From: Rhodoferax sp. OV413
GTDB taxonomy: Bacteria; Pseudomonadota; Gammaproteobacteria; Burkholderiales; Burkholderiaceae_C
NCBI RefSeq assembly: GCF_945881795.1
Contig: NZ_CAMCVG010000003.1
Coordinates: 1 to 57,075 of the forward strand
Reading direction: 5' to 3'
DNA: 57,075 nucleotides
The position numbers and the translations under genes are program-made. This document shows, piece by piece, positions 1 through 9,460 of this stretch. Each line of letters begins with the position of its first letter. The first letter of the stretch is position 1. Below the pieces are notes generated by a model, which was given only the letters and a program-made list of their open reading frames with translations, was not told the origin of the DNA and made no database searches.

Positions 1-246
1 TCGTCGGTGGATTCGGAAACCGAAAAAGAAATCCAGAAGGCGCTGGAGAACCTGGTGCAAGGCCGCACCACGATTGCAATTGCGCACCGTCTCTCGACCC
101 TGCACCGGGCCGACCGTCTGGTGGTGCTGGACCGCGGGCGGGTGGTGGAAGAGGGCACCCACGACGCGCTGATGGCCAGCGAGGGCGCGTACTTCAACCT
201 GTACCAGGCCCAGGCCCGCAACAACCTCATCGAGGAGGCCGCATGA
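1..246 (+). CDS. ABC exporter ATP-binding subunit, C-terminal fragment
   Basis: The window opens inside this gene, so only the last 81 codons are visible. They hold the D-loop (SSVDSETE) and the H-loop/switch histidine (IAIAHRLST), followed by the usual VVLDRGRVVEEGTHDAL end of a type I ABC exporter nucleotide-binding domain of the MsbA/LapB kind. Walker A, signature and Walker B lie upstream and cannot be checked. The stop codon overlaps the ATG of the DUF1854 gene by 4 nt, so the two are translationally coupled. In Burkholderiales this ABC-DUF1854 pair is annotated next to cyanophycin genes. That link is family knowledge and nothing visible here confirms it. Confidence 0.85.
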   Translation, partial: SSVDSETEKEIQKALENLVQGRTTIAIAHRLSTLHRADRLVVLDRGRVVEEGTHDALMASEGAYFNLYQAQARNNLIEEAA

Positions 247-734
247 GCGCGCTCTACACCGTGACCGCCAGCCGATTCGAGCTCGAGAGCACGCCCTTCG
301 GCAAGCTGGTATTGACCAGCGCAGGGGGCGAACGATTTGAGGGCGTGGTGCCGGTGCGGGCGTTCCCGATCCAGTCGCCGGAGGACGGTATTTCGCTGGT
401 CAACACCGAGGGCCGTGAAGTGGCCTGGGTGGACCACCTGTCTGACGTGCCCCACCCGGCGCAGGACTTGATCCGTGCCGAGCTGGCTACCCGCGAGTTC
501 ATGCCGGTGATCGCGCGCATTGTGTCGGTCAGCAGCTATTCCACACCCTGCACCTGGGCGGTAGAGACCGACCGCGGTGACACCGAGTTTGTGCTGCGCG
601 GCGATGAAGACATACGCCGCATCGGCAAGGGCAACGCGCTGTTGATTGCAGACGCCCACGGCATCCAGTATCTGGTGCGCGACCAGTTTGCCCTTGACGC
701 CCACAGCAAGCGGGTGCTGGACCGCTTTCTGTAA
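243..734 (+). CDS. DUF1854 family protein, partner of the ABC exporter
   Basis: This 163-aa soluble protein has no signal peptide or membrane segment. The length and the motifs GVVPVRAFPIQSP and EVAWVDHLSDVP fit the DUF1854 family, which is almost always encoded directly after an ABC exporter. A 4-nt ATGA overlap with the ATPase fixes the start. Its molecular role is unknown; a regulatory or adaptor role for the exporter is an inference from context. Some members are named as associated with cyanophycin metabolism, but no cphA is visible here. Confidence 0.8.
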   Translation: MSALYTVTASRFELESTPFGKLVLTSAGGERFEGVVPVRAFPIQSPEDGISLVNTEGREVAWVDHLSDVPHPAQDLIRAELATREFMPVIARIVSVSSYSTPCTWAVETDRGDTEFVLRGDEDIRRIGKGNALLIADAHGIQYLVRDQFALDAHSKRVLDRFL

Positions 735-875
735 CCTTGAGATTTGTTGCACAAAAGCAGCATTTCACCAAAACTTCATTTGGCTTGCATGGGTACGTAG
801 CCCTGGTTTTTTATTGTCTTCATGTTGTGTCGATTCGGGCACAGCGCAATTCCGTAAATCCTTTTGGAGTTTGAA

Positions 876-1847
876 ATGATGAAGAAAACTTTGGTTGCTA
901 TCGCAGCCGCAAGCCTGGCACTTGGCGCTCAAGCCGCTGAACTGGCGACTGACAAAGACATGAAGTTCGAAATCAACGTGGACGTTGCGACTTACCACGT
1001 TAGCCAACGCAGTTCCACCGGTCGCGAAATTAGCCAAGTCTTGGGTAAGGGCCAGAACCAAGTCGAAATCAAAGCAACCAGGACTATCGACAGCGATATC
1101 TCCATCTTCGGCGAAATCGAAGTGGACTATGACCCAGTGGCTGACAACTCTGCTTTTACCTCTGACGACACCCGCATTGGCATCGCAAGCAAGAAGTTTG
1201 GCCGTATCGCTGCTGGTCAGTTTGACAGCTACCTCGAAGACAACGTGATGGAAGTGCTGGGCGTTGGCCACGGTGAAAACGGCTTCATGTCTGAACCAAC
1301 TTCTGCCAACAAAGGCCGTCATGTGCAATACAGCCACAAGCTGGGTGATCTGACATTGGCAGTGGATTACACATCTGCTATCGGACCTACCGCAAATGAA
1401 GAAAATTCGAACGGCTTTGCGGTGACTGCCGCTTACAAGTTGGGTGACCTGACAGCGGCATTGGGCTGGAGCGAACTTGCTAAATACAAGACTGATAGCT
1501 CCAAGACACAGGGTGCTCTCAACACCGACAAATACGCTATCGGTTTGGCCTTGTCCTACCAAATGGGCAATGTCGGTCTCCGTGCCTTGGCCGCGGAAAC
1601 AGAGGACACTTCCAAAGTGAAGACAACCTATGGTGGTGCTGCTTTGACTTACGTGATGGGCCAATATGACATCGGTGTGGCGATGCAAACTGTTCAAGTG
1701 GGTACCGCAAAAGCGACCAACGAATGGGCCCTCGGCTTCGGCTACACACCATTCAAGAATATGCAGGTCTATCTCGACTTCGCTGGCCTCGGCAAAACCA
1801 ACGGTGAAAAAGACGTCGCCGAACTCGGTTTCAAGTACACGTTTTAA
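876..1847 (+). CDS. Gram-negative general porin
   Basis: This outer-membrane beta-barrel protein of 323 aa starts with MMKKTLVAIAAASLALGAQA, a textbook Sec signal peptide cleaved after AQA. The mature chain shows alternating amphipathic strands and ends in LGFKYTF, with the C-terminal aromatic residue that the BAM machinery recognises. The start at 876 is preferred over an in-frame TTG at 864 because GGAG lies 6 nt upstream of it. It is shorter than typical 340-380-aa Burkholderiales porins. The gene is visibly richer in A/T than its neighbours, as is common for highly expressed porins. It is monocistronic, with a strong terminator downstream. Substrate preference cannot be read from the sequence. 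Confidence 0.85.
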   Translation: MMKKTLVAIAAASLALGAQAAELATDKDMKFEINVDVATYHVSQRSSTGREISQVLGKGQNQVEIKATRTIDSDISIFGEIEVDYDPVADNSAFTSDDTRIGIASKKFGRIAAGQFDSYLEDNVMEVLGVGHGENGFMSEPTSANKGRHVQYSHKLGDLTLAVDYTSAIGPTANEENSNGFAVTAAYKLGDLTAALGWSELAKYKTDSSKTQGALNTDKYAIGLALSYQMGNVGLRALAAETEDTSKVKTTYGGAALTYVMGQYDIGVAMQTVQVGTAKATNEWALGFGYTPFKNMQVYLDFAGLGKTNGEKDVAELGFKYTF

Positions 1848-1875
1848 TTTGTAAGCGGTATTCCAAAGTTTTTAT

Positions 1876-1901
1876 GCCCGGGCTTGCCCGGGCTTTTTTT
1901 T
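1876..1901 (+). terminator. Rho-independent terminator of the porin gene
   Basis: A perfect 7-bp stem (GCCCGGG / CCCGGGC) with a CTTG loop is followed directly by eight T residues. It lies 28 nt after the porin stop codon and separates this gene from the convergent pan operon. Confidence 0.9.
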
Positions 1902-1956
1902 GCTGAGTCGCTGCTGGGGCGACGTCGGGGGCTCCGCTCTCACCTTGCGACCTTTC

Positions 1957-2781
1957 TTAGATTTCCATGTTGTCAATCAAGCGCGTGCTGCCCAGCCGCG
2001 CTGCCGCGAGGACTACTTTGGCGTCTTGCGCCTGCGGGACTTGCAGGTCCGACTGGCGGCGCACTGCTACATAGTCCGGCACCCAGCCTGCCGCACGCAG
2101 GGCCTGCATGCCCTCTTGCTCGAGCTGTACAAAGTCGGTTGCGCCGGAGCGCACCGCGTCCACCATACGGCGCAGCACGCCTGACAACAGCAGGGCTTCT
2201 TCTCTTTGTGCGGGCGTCAGGTAGCCATTGCGGCTGCTCAGCGCCAGGCCCGCCGCGTTGCGCTGGGTTTCGCCGCCGATCACCTCAATGGGAAGCGCAA
2301 ACTGTTTGACCATGTTGCGAATCACCATGAGTTGCTGGTAATCCTTTTTGCCAAACAGCGCGGTACGGGCTTGCGTCACGGCCAGCAGCTTCATCACCAC
2401 GGTGCACACGCCGATGAAAAAGCCGGGCCGGAAGTGCCCCTCCAGAATGTCGGCCAGCTCGGTGGGCGGGTGGACCTTGAAGGTTTGCGCCTGCGGATAC
2501 AGCACCGACTCTTTGGGTGCGAAGACGATGTCACAACCCGCGGCCTCGAGCTGTTGGCAATCGGCCTCCAGCGTGCGGGGGTAGGTGTCAAAGTCTTCGT
2601 GCGGGGCAAATTGCAGCCGGTTCACAAAGATGGTCGAGATCGTTACATCGCCCAAAGGCTTGGCCTGACGTACCAGCGCCAGGTGTCCTGCGTGCAGGTT
2701 GCCCATGGTGGGCACGACGGCGGGGTGGCGGAACTTGTTCAGCGCTTCGCGCAGCGCGTCGATCGTGTGAATCAGTTGCAT
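1957..2781 (-). CDS. panC: Pantoate--beta-alanine ligase
   Basis: PanC joins pantoate and beta-alanine with ATP to make pantothenate, the last step of vitamin B5 synthesis, in the cytoplasm. The 274-aa chain has the nucleotidyltransferase HIGH-like motif MGNLHAGHLAL near residue 30, then ALFGKKDYQQLMVIRNM and LALSSRNGYL, all typical of PanC. The start at MQLIHTIDALR is chosen because upstream codons in the same frame do not resemble the family. It begins 13 nt after the panB stop, in one operon with panB. The stop lies close to the porin terminator, with transcription converging. Confidence 0.95.
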   Translation of the reverse strand: MQLIHTIDALREALNKFRHPAVVPTMGNLHAGHLALVRQAKPLGDVTISTIFVNRLQFAPHEDFDTYPRTLEADCQQLEAAGCDIVFAPKESVLYPQAQTFKVHPPTELADILEGHFRPGFFIGVCTVVMKLLAVTQARTALFGKKDYQQLMVIRNMVKQFALPIEVIGGETQRNAAGLALSSRNGYLTPAQREEALLLSGVLRRMVDAVRSGATDFVQLEQEGMQALRAAGWVPDYVAVRRQSDLQVPQAQDAKVVLAAARLGSTRLIDNMEI

Positions 2782-2794
2782 GAAAGGTGGGGTG

Positions 2795-3694
2795 TCACCA
2801 GGCGTGGATGGCGTCGTCAGGAAAGCTGCCGCTTTTGACAGCGGCCACGTAGGCTTCCATGGCGCCGCGGATGCTGCTGGCGTCCAGCATGAAGTTACGC
2901 ACAAACTTGGGGTTCTTGCCCAGGTTCACGCCCAGCATGTCGTGCAAGACCAGCACCTGCCCCGCCGTGCCCTTGCCCGCACCAATTCCAATGGTGGCGC
3001 AGTGCGGCAGCGCCTGGGTGAGCTCCGCCGACAAAGGCGCCGGCACCATCTCCAGCACCAGCATGGCCGCACCCGCCTGCTGCAGCGCTTGGGCTTGCTG
3101 CTTCATCACCTCGGCGGCATCGCCTCGGCCTTGTACCCGGTAGCCGCCCAGCGCGTGTACGGTCTGCGGGGTCAGGCCGAGGTGGGCGCAGACCGGAATG
3201 CCGCGCTCCACCAGAAAATGCACCACCTCGGTGGTCCAGCCACCGCCCTCCAACTTGACCATGTGGGCGCCGGCCTGCATCAGCACAGCAGCGCTGCGGA
3301 TAGCCTGTTCTTTGGATTCCTGGTAGCTCCCGAAGGGCAAATCGCCAATCAACCAGGCAGTGGCCTGAGAGCGGCGAAGCCCGCGCGCCACGCTTTCGGT
3401 GTGGTAAGCCATGTTCTCCAGATTGACGCCCACTGTGCTGTGACGGCCTTGGCAGACCATGCCCAGCGAGTCACCCACCAGAATGCATTCAACGCCGGCC
3501 GCATCGGCCACCGCGGCAAAGGTCGCGTCGTAGGCGGTGAGCATGGTGATTTTCTCGCCGCGGGTGTGCATCTCCTGCAGGCGGGGCAGGCTGATGGGTT
3601 TGCGGTTGGACGGGGGCGACACCGGCGGCAGCGTGCCGTAGGGAGTCGCGTTGGTCGCGCTGGCGGCTTGTTCACCGGTCGGGTTCAGGGCCAT
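2795..3694 (-). CDS. panB: 3-methyl-2-oxobutanoate hydroxymethyltransferase
   Basis: PanB transfers a hydroxymethyl group from methylene-tetrahydrofolate to ketoisovalerate, the first committed step to pantoate. The family motifs [13 protein letters not shown] and [13 protein letters not shown], which help bind Mg2+ and substrate, are present, as is the core [14 protein letters not shown] 40-residue low-complexity N-terminal extension precedes the barrel. The start at 3694 has a GGAG Shine-Dalgarno; a longer reading frame upstream has no family support. The gene lies between scpA and panC on the minus strand, so the four genes from DUF3460 to panC probably form one operon. The reductase panE is not in the window. 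Confidence 0.95.
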   Translation of the reverse strand: MALNPTGEQAASATNATPYGTLPPVSPPSNRKPISLPRLQEMHTRGEKITMLTAYDATFAAVADAAGVECILVGDSLGMVCQGRHSTVGVNLENMAYHTESVARGLRRSQATAWLIGDLPFGSYQESKEQAIRSAAVLMQAGAHMVKLEGGGWTTEVVHFLVERGIPVCAHLGLTPQTVHALGGYRVQGRGDAAEVMKQQAQALQQAGAAMLVLEMVPAPLSAELTQALPHCATIGIGAGKGTAGQVLVLHDMLGVNLGKNPKFVRNFMLDASSIRGAMEAYVAAVKSGSFPDDAIHAW

Positions 3695-3784
3695 GGGGGA
3701 CTCCAAAAAACGGGATTTGCAGGGGCTGGCGAGAGTGGGGCGAATACTAACCGGATTGGCAGCCCGCCCCAAACGCAGCGCGCT

Positions 3785-4642
3785 TTAGCTGGGTGCGTAG
3801 GCCAGGCGCACGTAGATCGGTGCAAAAGCCTCGGCCTGCGTGATCTCAATCAGGGTTTCCTTGGCCAGCTCCAGCAGGGCAATAAAGGTCACCACCAGCA
3901 CCGGCGTGCCGCGCCGGGTGTCAAACAAATCTTCAAATCCCACAAACCGCTGGCCCTGCAGTTTTTTGAGCACGATGCTCATGTGCTCGCGGACCGAGAG
4001 TTCCTCGCGGCTGATTTTGTGGTGCTGCACCAGCTTGGCCCGCTTGAGGATGTCGCGCCAGGCGCTTTGCAGCTCGTCCACCGAGACGTCCGGAAATCGC
4101 GGCTTGAGGCTTTGCTCTATGTAAACGTTGGCCTTCAGGAAGTCGCGTCCGTATTGGGGCATGGCGTTGAGCCGCGCTGCGGCCAGCTTCATCTGCTCGT
4201 ACTCCAGCAGGCGGCGCACTAGCTCGGCGCGCGGGTCCTCGGCTTCTTCGCCGCCGGCCACTTTTTTAGGTGGCAGCAGCATGCGCGATTTGATCTCGAT
4301 CAGCATGGCCGCCATGAGCAGGTACTCAGCCGCCAGCTCCAGATTACGGTCGCGGATCTGGTCCACATAGACCAAGTATTGCTTGGTCACGCTGAGCATG
4401 GGGATGTCGAGGATGTTGAAGTTCTGCTTGCGGATCAGGTAGAGCAGCAAATCCAGCGGACCTTCGAATGCCTCGAGGAACACCTCCAGCGCATCCGGCG
4501 GGATGTAGAGGTCCTGCGGCATGGCAAACAGCGGCTCGCCATAGAGCCGCGCCAGCGCGACCTGATCGACCACCTCGGGCATTCGGCCGATCTCACTGAT
4601 CGCCGCCACTCCGGGGGCTTGGCCCAGGATGCTGGGAGTCAT
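3785..4642 (-). CDS. scpA: Segregation and condensation protein A
   Basis: ScpA is the kleisin subunit that bridges SMC heads and works with ScpB in chromosome condensation. The 285-aa protein has the N-terminal kleisin signature FEGPLDLLLYLIRKQNFNIL (about residues 59-78) and the central segment LVYVDQIRDRNLELAAEYLLM. It carries an N-terminal extension of about 50 residues compared with short homologues. It sits between DUF3460 and panB, an arrangement common in Burkholderiales. One copy of the 26-nt repeat lies just upstream of its start codon, so the repeat is in the 5' leader if the upstream gene is co-transcribed. Confidence 0.92.
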   Translation of the reverse strand: MTPSILGQAPGVAAISEIGRMPEVVDQVALARLYGEPLFAMPQDLYIPPDALEVFLEAFEGPLDLLLYLIRKQNFNILDIPMLSVTKQYLVYVDQIRDRNLELAAEYLLMAAMLIEIKSRMLLPPKKVAGGEEAEDPRAELVRRLLEYEQMKLAAARLNAMPQYGRDFLKANVYIEQSLKPRFPDVSVDELQSAWRDILKRAKLVQHHKISREELSVREHMSIVLKKLQGQRFVGFEDLFDTRRGTPVLVVTFIALLELAKETLIEITQAEAFAPIYVRLAYAPS

Positions 4643-4645
4643 GGT

Positions 4646-4671
4646 GCTATGAAATCAGGAGCTGCTTGCGC
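4646..4671 (+). repeat. 26-nt interspersed repeat, copy A
   Basis: This is a match to GCTAT-N9-AGCT-N5-CGC with the near-ideal ending AGCTGCTTGCGC. It lies in the gap between DUF3460 and scpA, 4 nt upstream of the scpA start codon. A tail continuing to about 4692 contains a second GTGCGCAAAAGCCC block. Confidence 0.75.
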
Positions 4672-4704
4672 AGGTTTGGCGTGCGCAAAAGCCCGAAACG
4701 ATGC

Positions 4705-4911
4705 TCAATTGCTCTTGGTCTGATAGACGTAGGGCTTTTGCGCAACCTGCGCGCTGCGAAAGCCTCGCCAGGCCATGCGGTCCACCACCTTGTCCCACAG
4801 CAAGGAGCGGCCCCGGCGCTGCTCGGCTTCCAAAGTCGGCTTAGCGACCTTGAGCTGGTCGATGAACTGGGTCGCGTCGGAGCGGTAGTCGGGGCGGCGG
4901 AAGATGTTCAT
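4705..4911 (-). CDS. DUF3460 family small protein
   Basis: This 68-aa basic cytoplasmic protein starts MNIFRRPDYRSDATQFI and contains RRGRSLLWDKVVDR, matching the DUF3460 family found almost only in Betaproteobacteria. An AGGA Shine-Dalgarno sits 7 nt before the ATG. Its function is unknown. The family is conserved next to scpA and panB/C in this group, so it probably heads that operon. Divergent nadC starts 113 bp away. Confidence 0.85.
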   Translation of the reverse strand: MNIFRRPDYRSDATQFIDQLKVAKPTLEAEQRRGRSLLWDKVVDRMAWRGFRSAQVAQKPYVYQTKSN

Positions 4912-5024
4912 GGCGATGTCCTGTTTGCAGGCATTTTAGCGTCCGCTTTTTGCAGCTGACCTCCAGCTGATTTGCCGCCGATTTGCAGCTTGCCGGGCGC
5001 TTTGGGCGGGTTATCCTTCTGCTT

Positions 5025-5894
5025 ATGACAGTTTTTGACTTTTCTACTGCTGCTGTGGCCGAACTCGCCCGCGCCGATGTGGCGCGCGCCTTGGCGGAGG
5101 ACGTTGGTGCCGGCGACCTGACAGCCTCGCTGGTTGATTCGAGCCGCCGCGCCCGTGCGCGGGTGCTGGCGCGCGAGTCGGCGGTCATTTGCGGGGAGCC
5201 CTGGGCCACTGCGGCGGTGCTGGCGCTGGATCCATCAGCCACCATGCACTGGCTTGTGGGCGAGGGGCATCGTTGTGCGCCCGACCAGGTGGTGCTGGAA
5301 ATCGAGGGCTTCGCCCAGGCGCTGCTGACCGCCGAGCGCACCGCGCTGAATTTTTTGCAGTTGCTGAGCGCCGTGGCTACCAAAACCGCCACCTTCGTTG
5401 ACGCGGTCAACGGCGTGCCCGGCAACCGCGCCGCCATTGTGGACACCCGCAAGACGATTCCCGGCTTGCGGCTGGCGCAAAAATACGCGGTCAAAACCGG
5501 CGGTGGCACCAACCACCGCATCGGCCTGCACGACGCAGTGCTTATCAAGGAAAACCACATAGCGGCCTCAGGCGGCGTGACCGCTGCCTTGCAACGCGCT
5601 GCCCGTTTTGCCTCCAGCGCCGCCTTTATTGAAGTCGAGGTCGAAACGCTGGACCAGCTGCGGGAGGCGCTGGAGTGTGGCGCGCGCATGGTGTTGCTGG
5701 ACAACATGACGCCGGCACAGCTGGAGCAAGCGGTGGCTCTGAACGCGGGCCGGGCAATTCTGGAAGTGTCCGGCGGAGTCAATCTGGATACGGTGTGTGC
5801 CATCGCCGCCACCGGCGTGGACCGCATTTCGATTGGCGCGCTGACCAAAGACGTGAAGGCCACCGACTTCTCTATGCGTTTTGAGGAACTGTAA
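5025..5894 (+). CDS. nadC: Nicotinate-nucleotide pyrophosphorylase (quinolinate phosphoribosyltransferase)
   Basis: NadC converts quinolinate and PRPP to nicotinic acid mononucleotide in de novo NAD synthesis. The 289-aa chain has the family features [10 protein letters not shown], the [17 protein letters not shown] segment, [17 protein letters not shown] with phosphate-binding Arg/Lys residues, and the C-terminal EVSGGVNL and DRISIGALT barrel motifs. The ATG at 5025 matches where family members begin; an in-frame TTG 42 nt upstream is not favoured. Its stop overlaps the nadA start (TAATG), so the pair is coupled. nadB lies separately about 11 kb away. Confidence 0.95.
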   Translation: MTVFDFSTAAVAELARADVARALAEDVGAGDLTASLVDSSRRARARVLARESAVICGEPWATAAVLALDPSATMHWLVGEGHRCAPDQVVLEIEGFAQALLTAERTALNFLQLLSAVATKTATFVDAVNGVPGNRAAIVDTRKTIPGLRLAQKYAVKTGGGTNHRIGLHDAVLIKENHIAASGGVTAALQRAARFASSAAFIEVEVETLDQLREALECGARMVLLDNMTPAQLEQAVALNAGRAILEVSGGVNLDTVCAIAATGVDRISIGALTKDVKATDFSMRFEEL

Positions 5895-6997
5895 TGAGCG
5901 CCAGCGATGTGATTGACGTCGAATACGAGCAGCCCGCCTGCTCGACCCAGCACGCCTGGGCCCGTGTTCCAGTGGAGCCCGCGCCGGCCGAGAGAGCCGC
6001 ACTGAAAGACAAAATCCGCCGTCTGCTCCAAGAAAAGAACGCGGTCATGGTGTCGCACTATTACGTGCACCCCGACTTGCAGGATCTGGCCGAGGAAACC
6101 GGCGGCCTGGTGAGCGACTCGCTGGAGATGGCCCGCTTCGGGCGCGACCACAGCGCGCAGACGCTGGTGGTCTCCGGCGTGAAGTTCATGGGGGAGACCA
6201 GCAAGATTTTGTCGCCCCACAAAACCGTTCTGATGCCAGACCTGGACGCGACCTGCTCGCTCGATCTGGGCTGCCCGATCCGCGAGTTCAGCGCCTTCTG
6301 CGATCAGCACCCCGACCGCTCGGTGGTTGTCTATGCCAACACCAGCGCCGCCGTGAAGGCCCGCGCCGACTGGCTGGTGACCAGCAGCTGCGCGCTGGAC
6401 ATCGTGCGTGCGCTCAAGGACCAGGGGCAGAAAATTTTGTGGGCGCCGGATAAGCACCTGGGCGGCTATATCCAGCGCGAAACCGGCGCGGACATGGTGT
6501 TCTGGGAGGGCGCCTGCATCGTGCACGACGAGTTCAAGGCTTTTGAGCTCGAGGCGCTCATGGCCCAGCATCCGAAGGCCAAGGTGCTGGTGCACCCCGA
6601 GTCGCCGCAGGATGTGGTGGCACTGGCCGATGCGGTGGGCTCCACCAGCGCCATCCTGAAAGCGGCGCAAACCCTGGATGCCGACACTTTCATCGTCGCC
6701 ACTGACAGCGGAATGCTGCACAAGTTGCGCAGCCTGAATCCCGGCAAGACCTTCATCGAAGCGCCTACCGCCGGCAACAGCGCTACCTGCAAAAGCTGCG
6801 CCCATTGCCCCTGGATGGCGATGAACGGCTTGGCGGGCGTGGCGCGGGTGCTGGAGCACGGGCTGAACGAGATTCGGGTGGACAGCCGCCTCATCGACCG
6901 TGCGCGCGTGCCGATTGACCGCATGCTTGCCTTTACCGCGGCCCTGAAAAACGGGCAGCCGGTGGGCGGGTTGGTGCAGGGCATCGGAGCGGCTTGA
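5894..6997 (+). CDS. nadA: Quinolinate synthase A
   Basis: NadA condenses iminoaspartate with dihydroxyacetone phosphate to quinolinate using a 4Fe-4S cluster. Cluster cysteines are visible in [11 protein letters not shown], in TSSCALDIV, and in the C-terminal CKSCAHCPW block. The substrate-binding segments [18 protein letters not shown] and [18 protein letters not shown] are intact. At 367 aa it is of normal length for the longer proteobacterial type. The A of the nadC TAA stop is the first base of this ATG. A copy of the 26-nt repeat lies 38 nt after the stop. Confidence 0.95.
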   Translation: MSASDVIDVEYEQPACSTQHAWARVPVEPAPAERAALKDKIRRLLQEKNAVMVSHYYVHPDLQDLAEETGGLVSDSLEMARFGRDHSAQTLVVSGVKFMGETSKILSPHKTVLMPDLDATCSLDLGCPIREFSAFCDQHPDRSVVVYANTSAAVKARADWLVTSSCALDIVRALKDQGQKILWAPDKHLGGYIQRETGADMVFWEGACIVHDEFKAFELEALMAQHPKAKVLVHPESPQDVVALADAVGSTSAILKAAQTLDADTFIVATDSGMLHKLRSLNPGKTFIEAPTAGNSATCKSCAHCPWMAMNGLAGVARVLEHGLNEIRVDSRLIDRARVPIDRMLAFTAALKNGQPVGGLVQGIGAA

Positions 6998-7035
6998 ATT
7001 TATCGCCTTTTTGCAGCTTCGCGCCCGCTGCATAA

Positions 7036-7061
7036 GCGCGAGCAGCTATTTATTTGATAGC
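7036..7061 (-). repeat. 26-nt interspersed repeat, copy B
   Basis: On the minus strand this reads GCTATCAAAT-AAAT-AGCTGCT-CGCGC, at the same 26-nt spacing as the other copies. It fills the gap between the convergent nadA and phosphatase-like genes. The tail toward 7015 carries GCGGGCGCGAA, which resembles the tails of copies A, D and G. Confidence 0.75.
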
Positions 7062-7077
7062 AATCAGGTACGCGTTT

Positions 7078-7578
7078 TTAGAGGTGCGCCATGTCGCGCA
7101 GATCGTGGCGCAGTTCGGAGTGGTGCTTGACCTTGTTCCGCAGGCTGATCAGCAGCTCAATCCGGCGGCGCAGGGAGTGCAGCGCCTGGATGACCCGCAG
7201 GTCATGCGCGCTCTCACTCTCGCCTTTGCGCTTGTCCAGCGGGGCGTAGTCCCATAACGCGGTCTCTGGCTGCCCGGGCCAGATGGGGTGCTCCTCGGCG
7301 CTCTGCGCATCCAGTGCGATGACGATGTCCATGGGCTTGGCGCCCGAGCGGCTGAATTCTTTCCAGTCTTTGGGCGCAAGCTCGTTGGTTTTGAAGCCTG
7401 CGGTGCTCAGCGCGGCCATCGTTGTGCTGTCCGCCTTGGGGGCAATGCTGCCAGGTTCACCGCAGGAGTAAACCTGAAAGGTGGCCGCACCCAACTGCCC
7501 TAAGCAGGCCTGTGCCAGCAACGCGCGGGCTGCGCCGCTTTTTGAGACAAACAAGACCCGTGTGAGTGATTTTTGCAT
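7078..7578 (-). CDS. Low-molecular-weight phosphatase/ArsC-fold protein lacking the catalytic Cys
   Basis: The 166-aa sequence follows the low-molecular-weight tyrosine phosphatase / thioredoxin-type arsenate reductase fold: a strand, a P-loop, then VIALDAQSAEE and an acidic loop near WDYAPLD. In active members the P-loop is C-x5-R (VCxxNxxRS). Here it reads VSKSGAAR, so position 12 is Ser while Arg18 is kept. The canonical mechanism needs that Cys as nucleophile, so the protein is probably not an active phosphatase or arsenate reductase. It might bind phosphate or a phosphoprotein. It lies 54 nt downstream of a chemoreceptor gene on the same strand and could share its transcript. No other ars genes are nearby. 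Confidence 0.7.
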   Translation of the reverse strand: MQKSLTRVLFVSKSGAARALLAQACLGQLGAATFQVYSCGEPGSIAPKADSTTMAALSTAGFKTNELAPKDWKEFSRSGAKPMDIVIALDAQSAEEHPIWPGQPETALWDYAPLDKRKGESESAHDLRVIQALHSLRRRIELLISLRNKVKHHSELRHDLRDMAHL

Positions 7579-7632
7579 GCAGTCATTCTAGATTCCACCG
7601 AACCCTGACGCGCACACACGGCGCGCCGCCCG

Positions 7633-9249
7633 TCAGCTGGATTGCAAAGCGGGAAATCGCGACTGCGCGAGGCCGGGGATGGATGCGCGTTGTGGGCTGT
7701 GCCCGTCCTGTGCGAGCTTGAAGGTGGCGACCGAGGCCACAAGCTGATCGGCTTCGTGCTTGAGGCTGCCGGCCGCAGCGGCAATCTCTTCCACCATCGC
7801 CGCGTTCTGCTGGGTGGATTGATCCATACGCGAGATCGCGTGCCCCACCTGTTCTACGCTGTGCGCCTGGGTCTTGCTGGCCGCGCTGATCTCACTAATC
7901 ACCCGCGTGACCTGCTGGATGGAAGCCACCACCGTGGTCATGGAGTCGCCGGCCCTGCTAACCAGTTCGTTGCCGCGCTCGACGCGCTCCACGCTGGTGC
8001 CGATGAGGGACTTGATTTCCTTGGCGGCCTGCGCTGAGCGGCCGGCGAGCGACCGCACCTCCGAGGCTACCACCGCAAAACCCCGGCCCTGTTCGCCCGC
8101 GCGCGCCGCCTCCACGGCGGCATTGAGCGCCAAAATATTAGTTTGGAAGGCAATACCGTCGATCACGCTAATGATTTCCACGATCCGGCGCGAGCTTTCA
8201 TGAATGTCGTGCATGGTCTGCACCACCTCGGCCACCACTTCGCCGCTGTGCGCCGCCGCGTGCGAGGCGTCGCGCGCCAGATCGTCCGCGCTCATGGCCC
8301 GCTCTGCGTTGACCCGCACGGTGCCACCTAGGTCCAGCATAGAGGCGGCCGTTTCCTGCAAAGCGCTGGCTTGCTGTTCGGTGCGTTCCGATAGGCTCTG
8401 ATTGCCCGATGCGATTTCGGAGCTGGCGTTCGCCACTGCGACCGAGGCCTGCCGCACCCCGCGCACCACATCGGCCAGACTCTGCTGCATTTGTTGCAGC
8501 TGCCCCATCATGCTGCTTGCGTCGCCGTAGCCGATGGAAATTGCCGCACTCAGATCGCCCGCGCCCACACGCTGCGCGACTTCTTTAGCCTCTTGGGGTT
8601 CGCCACCGAGCTGCCCTGTGATGGTGCGCACTGTGCCAGTCCCAAACACCACCGCAAACCCCAAGCCCGCCACAATCAGGCCGATGCTGGTCCACAGCAG
8701 CGTCTGGTAGCGGGCAGAGGCGTTTTCAAAGGCCGCCCGTGCGCCGTCAATCTGCAGTTGCTTGAGGGCATCGATGCCCGTCTTCATCGGCTGCGCCAGG
8801 GGCGTCATCTTGTTGATCATGGCCGCTTGCGCTTCGGTGATGTCGTTGGCCTTCAGGGCCTCGACGGCCACCTGAATGCCCTTGTCGTTGAATTCGGCGT
8901 ACATCTTTTCCCAGCTGTCGGCTTGCGCTGACTCGGATGCTGCCAGAGGAATACTACGGAAATTCTTCCAGCGCTGCGCGATTTCTTGTTGATTGGCGGC
9001 GATGGCTTTCACACTGAAAGTAACTACATCCGGCACCGGATTCGACAAGGCCTGCGCCACATGCATGCGCGAGCTGATGGTGAGTGCATCAATTTGCCCC
9101 AACTCGACGGCGGGCACGGTCCGTTGCTGGTACACGACTTCCAGCGAGAGGTTCGATTGACGGGCGCCGTAGACCCCGAAACCACCGATGAGCACCAGCA
9201 ACGTGGCCAATGCTGCAATCAGAATCAGAAGTCGGGTCGATATACGCAT
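7633..9249 (-). CDS. Methyl-accepting chemotaxis protein
   Basis: This is a 538-aa inner-membrane chemoreceptor. It has TM1 at about residues 7-29, a periplasmic four-helix-bundle-type sensor of about 155 residues, TM2 near 188-210, a HAMP segment, and a long cytoplasmic signalling coiled coil. The conserved hairpin tip with [22 protein letters not shown] is intact, followed by [17 protein letters not shown]. Adaptation-type Gln/Glu-rich stretches flank the tip. The ATG at 9249 has GGGG 5 nt upstream and is preferred over a GTG two codons earlier. No CheR-tethering pentapeptide is seen at the C-terminus. The ligand cannot be predicted. It lies next to the chemosensory-like module but is separated from it by 211 bp. 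Confidence 0.9.
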   Translation of the reverse strand: MRISTRLLILIAALATLLVLIGGFGVYGARQSNLSLEVVYQQRTVPAVELGQIDALTISSRMHVAQALSNPVPDVVTFSVKAIAANQQEIAQRWKNFRSIPLAASESAQADSWEKMYAEFNDKGIQVAVEALKANDITEAQAAMINKMTPLAQPMKTGIDALKQLQIDGARAAFENASARYQTLLWTSIGLIVAGLGFAVVFGTGTVRTITGQLGGEPQEAKEVAQRVGAGDLSAAISIGYGDASSMMGQLQQMQQSLADVVRGVRQASVAVANASSEIASGNQSLSERTEQQASALQETAASMLDLGGTVRVNAERAMSADDLARDASHAAAHSGEVVAEVVQTMHDIHESSRRIVEIISVIDGIAFQTNILALNAAVEAARAGEQGRGFAVVASEVRSLAGRSAQAAKEIKSLIGTSVERVERGNELVSRAGDSMTTVVASIQQVTRVISEISAASKTQAHSVEQVGHAISRMDQSTQQNAAMVEEIAAAAGSLKHEADQLVASVATFKLAQDGHSPQRASIPGLAQSRFPALQSS

Positions 9250-9422
9250 GAACACCCCAATTTGTTAAAATTGATATAAATAGAGATATCTCACTGTATT
9301 TATTTGAGGTGACGTTTTGATGACAAATTCTTAGCCTGTCAAAGGCATGAAATTTGTAAACGTTTTGCGAAAAAAATGGGGAGGGCGCCGTGAAGAACTC
9401 ACTGCCCCAAAAGACACTGCGG

Positions 9423-9447
9423 GTTCCCCGAGCTGACGTCGGGGAAC
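9423..9447 (-). terminator. Hairpin after the cheY-like gene, possible terminator
   Basis: A perfect 9-bp inverted repeat (GTTCCCCGA / TCGGGGAAC) with a 7-nt loop lies 14 nt after the cheY-like stop on the minus strand. The T-run (TCTTTT) only comes about 9 nt after the stem, so termination efficiency is uncertain. The rest of the gap to 9250 is A/T-rich and probably holds the chemoreceptor promoter, but I cannot assign boxes with confidence. Confidence 0.5.
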
Positions 9448-9460
9448 ACACAGGGGCAAA

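Noticed and set aside
4947-5000. Repeated CAGCTG and TTTGCAGCT in the divergent DUF3460-nadC gap, possible NAD-regulator site
   Set aside because: The words are short and self-complementary, and I cannot match them to a known NadR, NrtR or NadQ box.
4841-7033. A 730-codon open frame antisense to nadC and nadA
   Set aside because: It mirrors the high third-position GC of the two real genes, has low-complexity composition and no family motif. nadC and nadA are certain.
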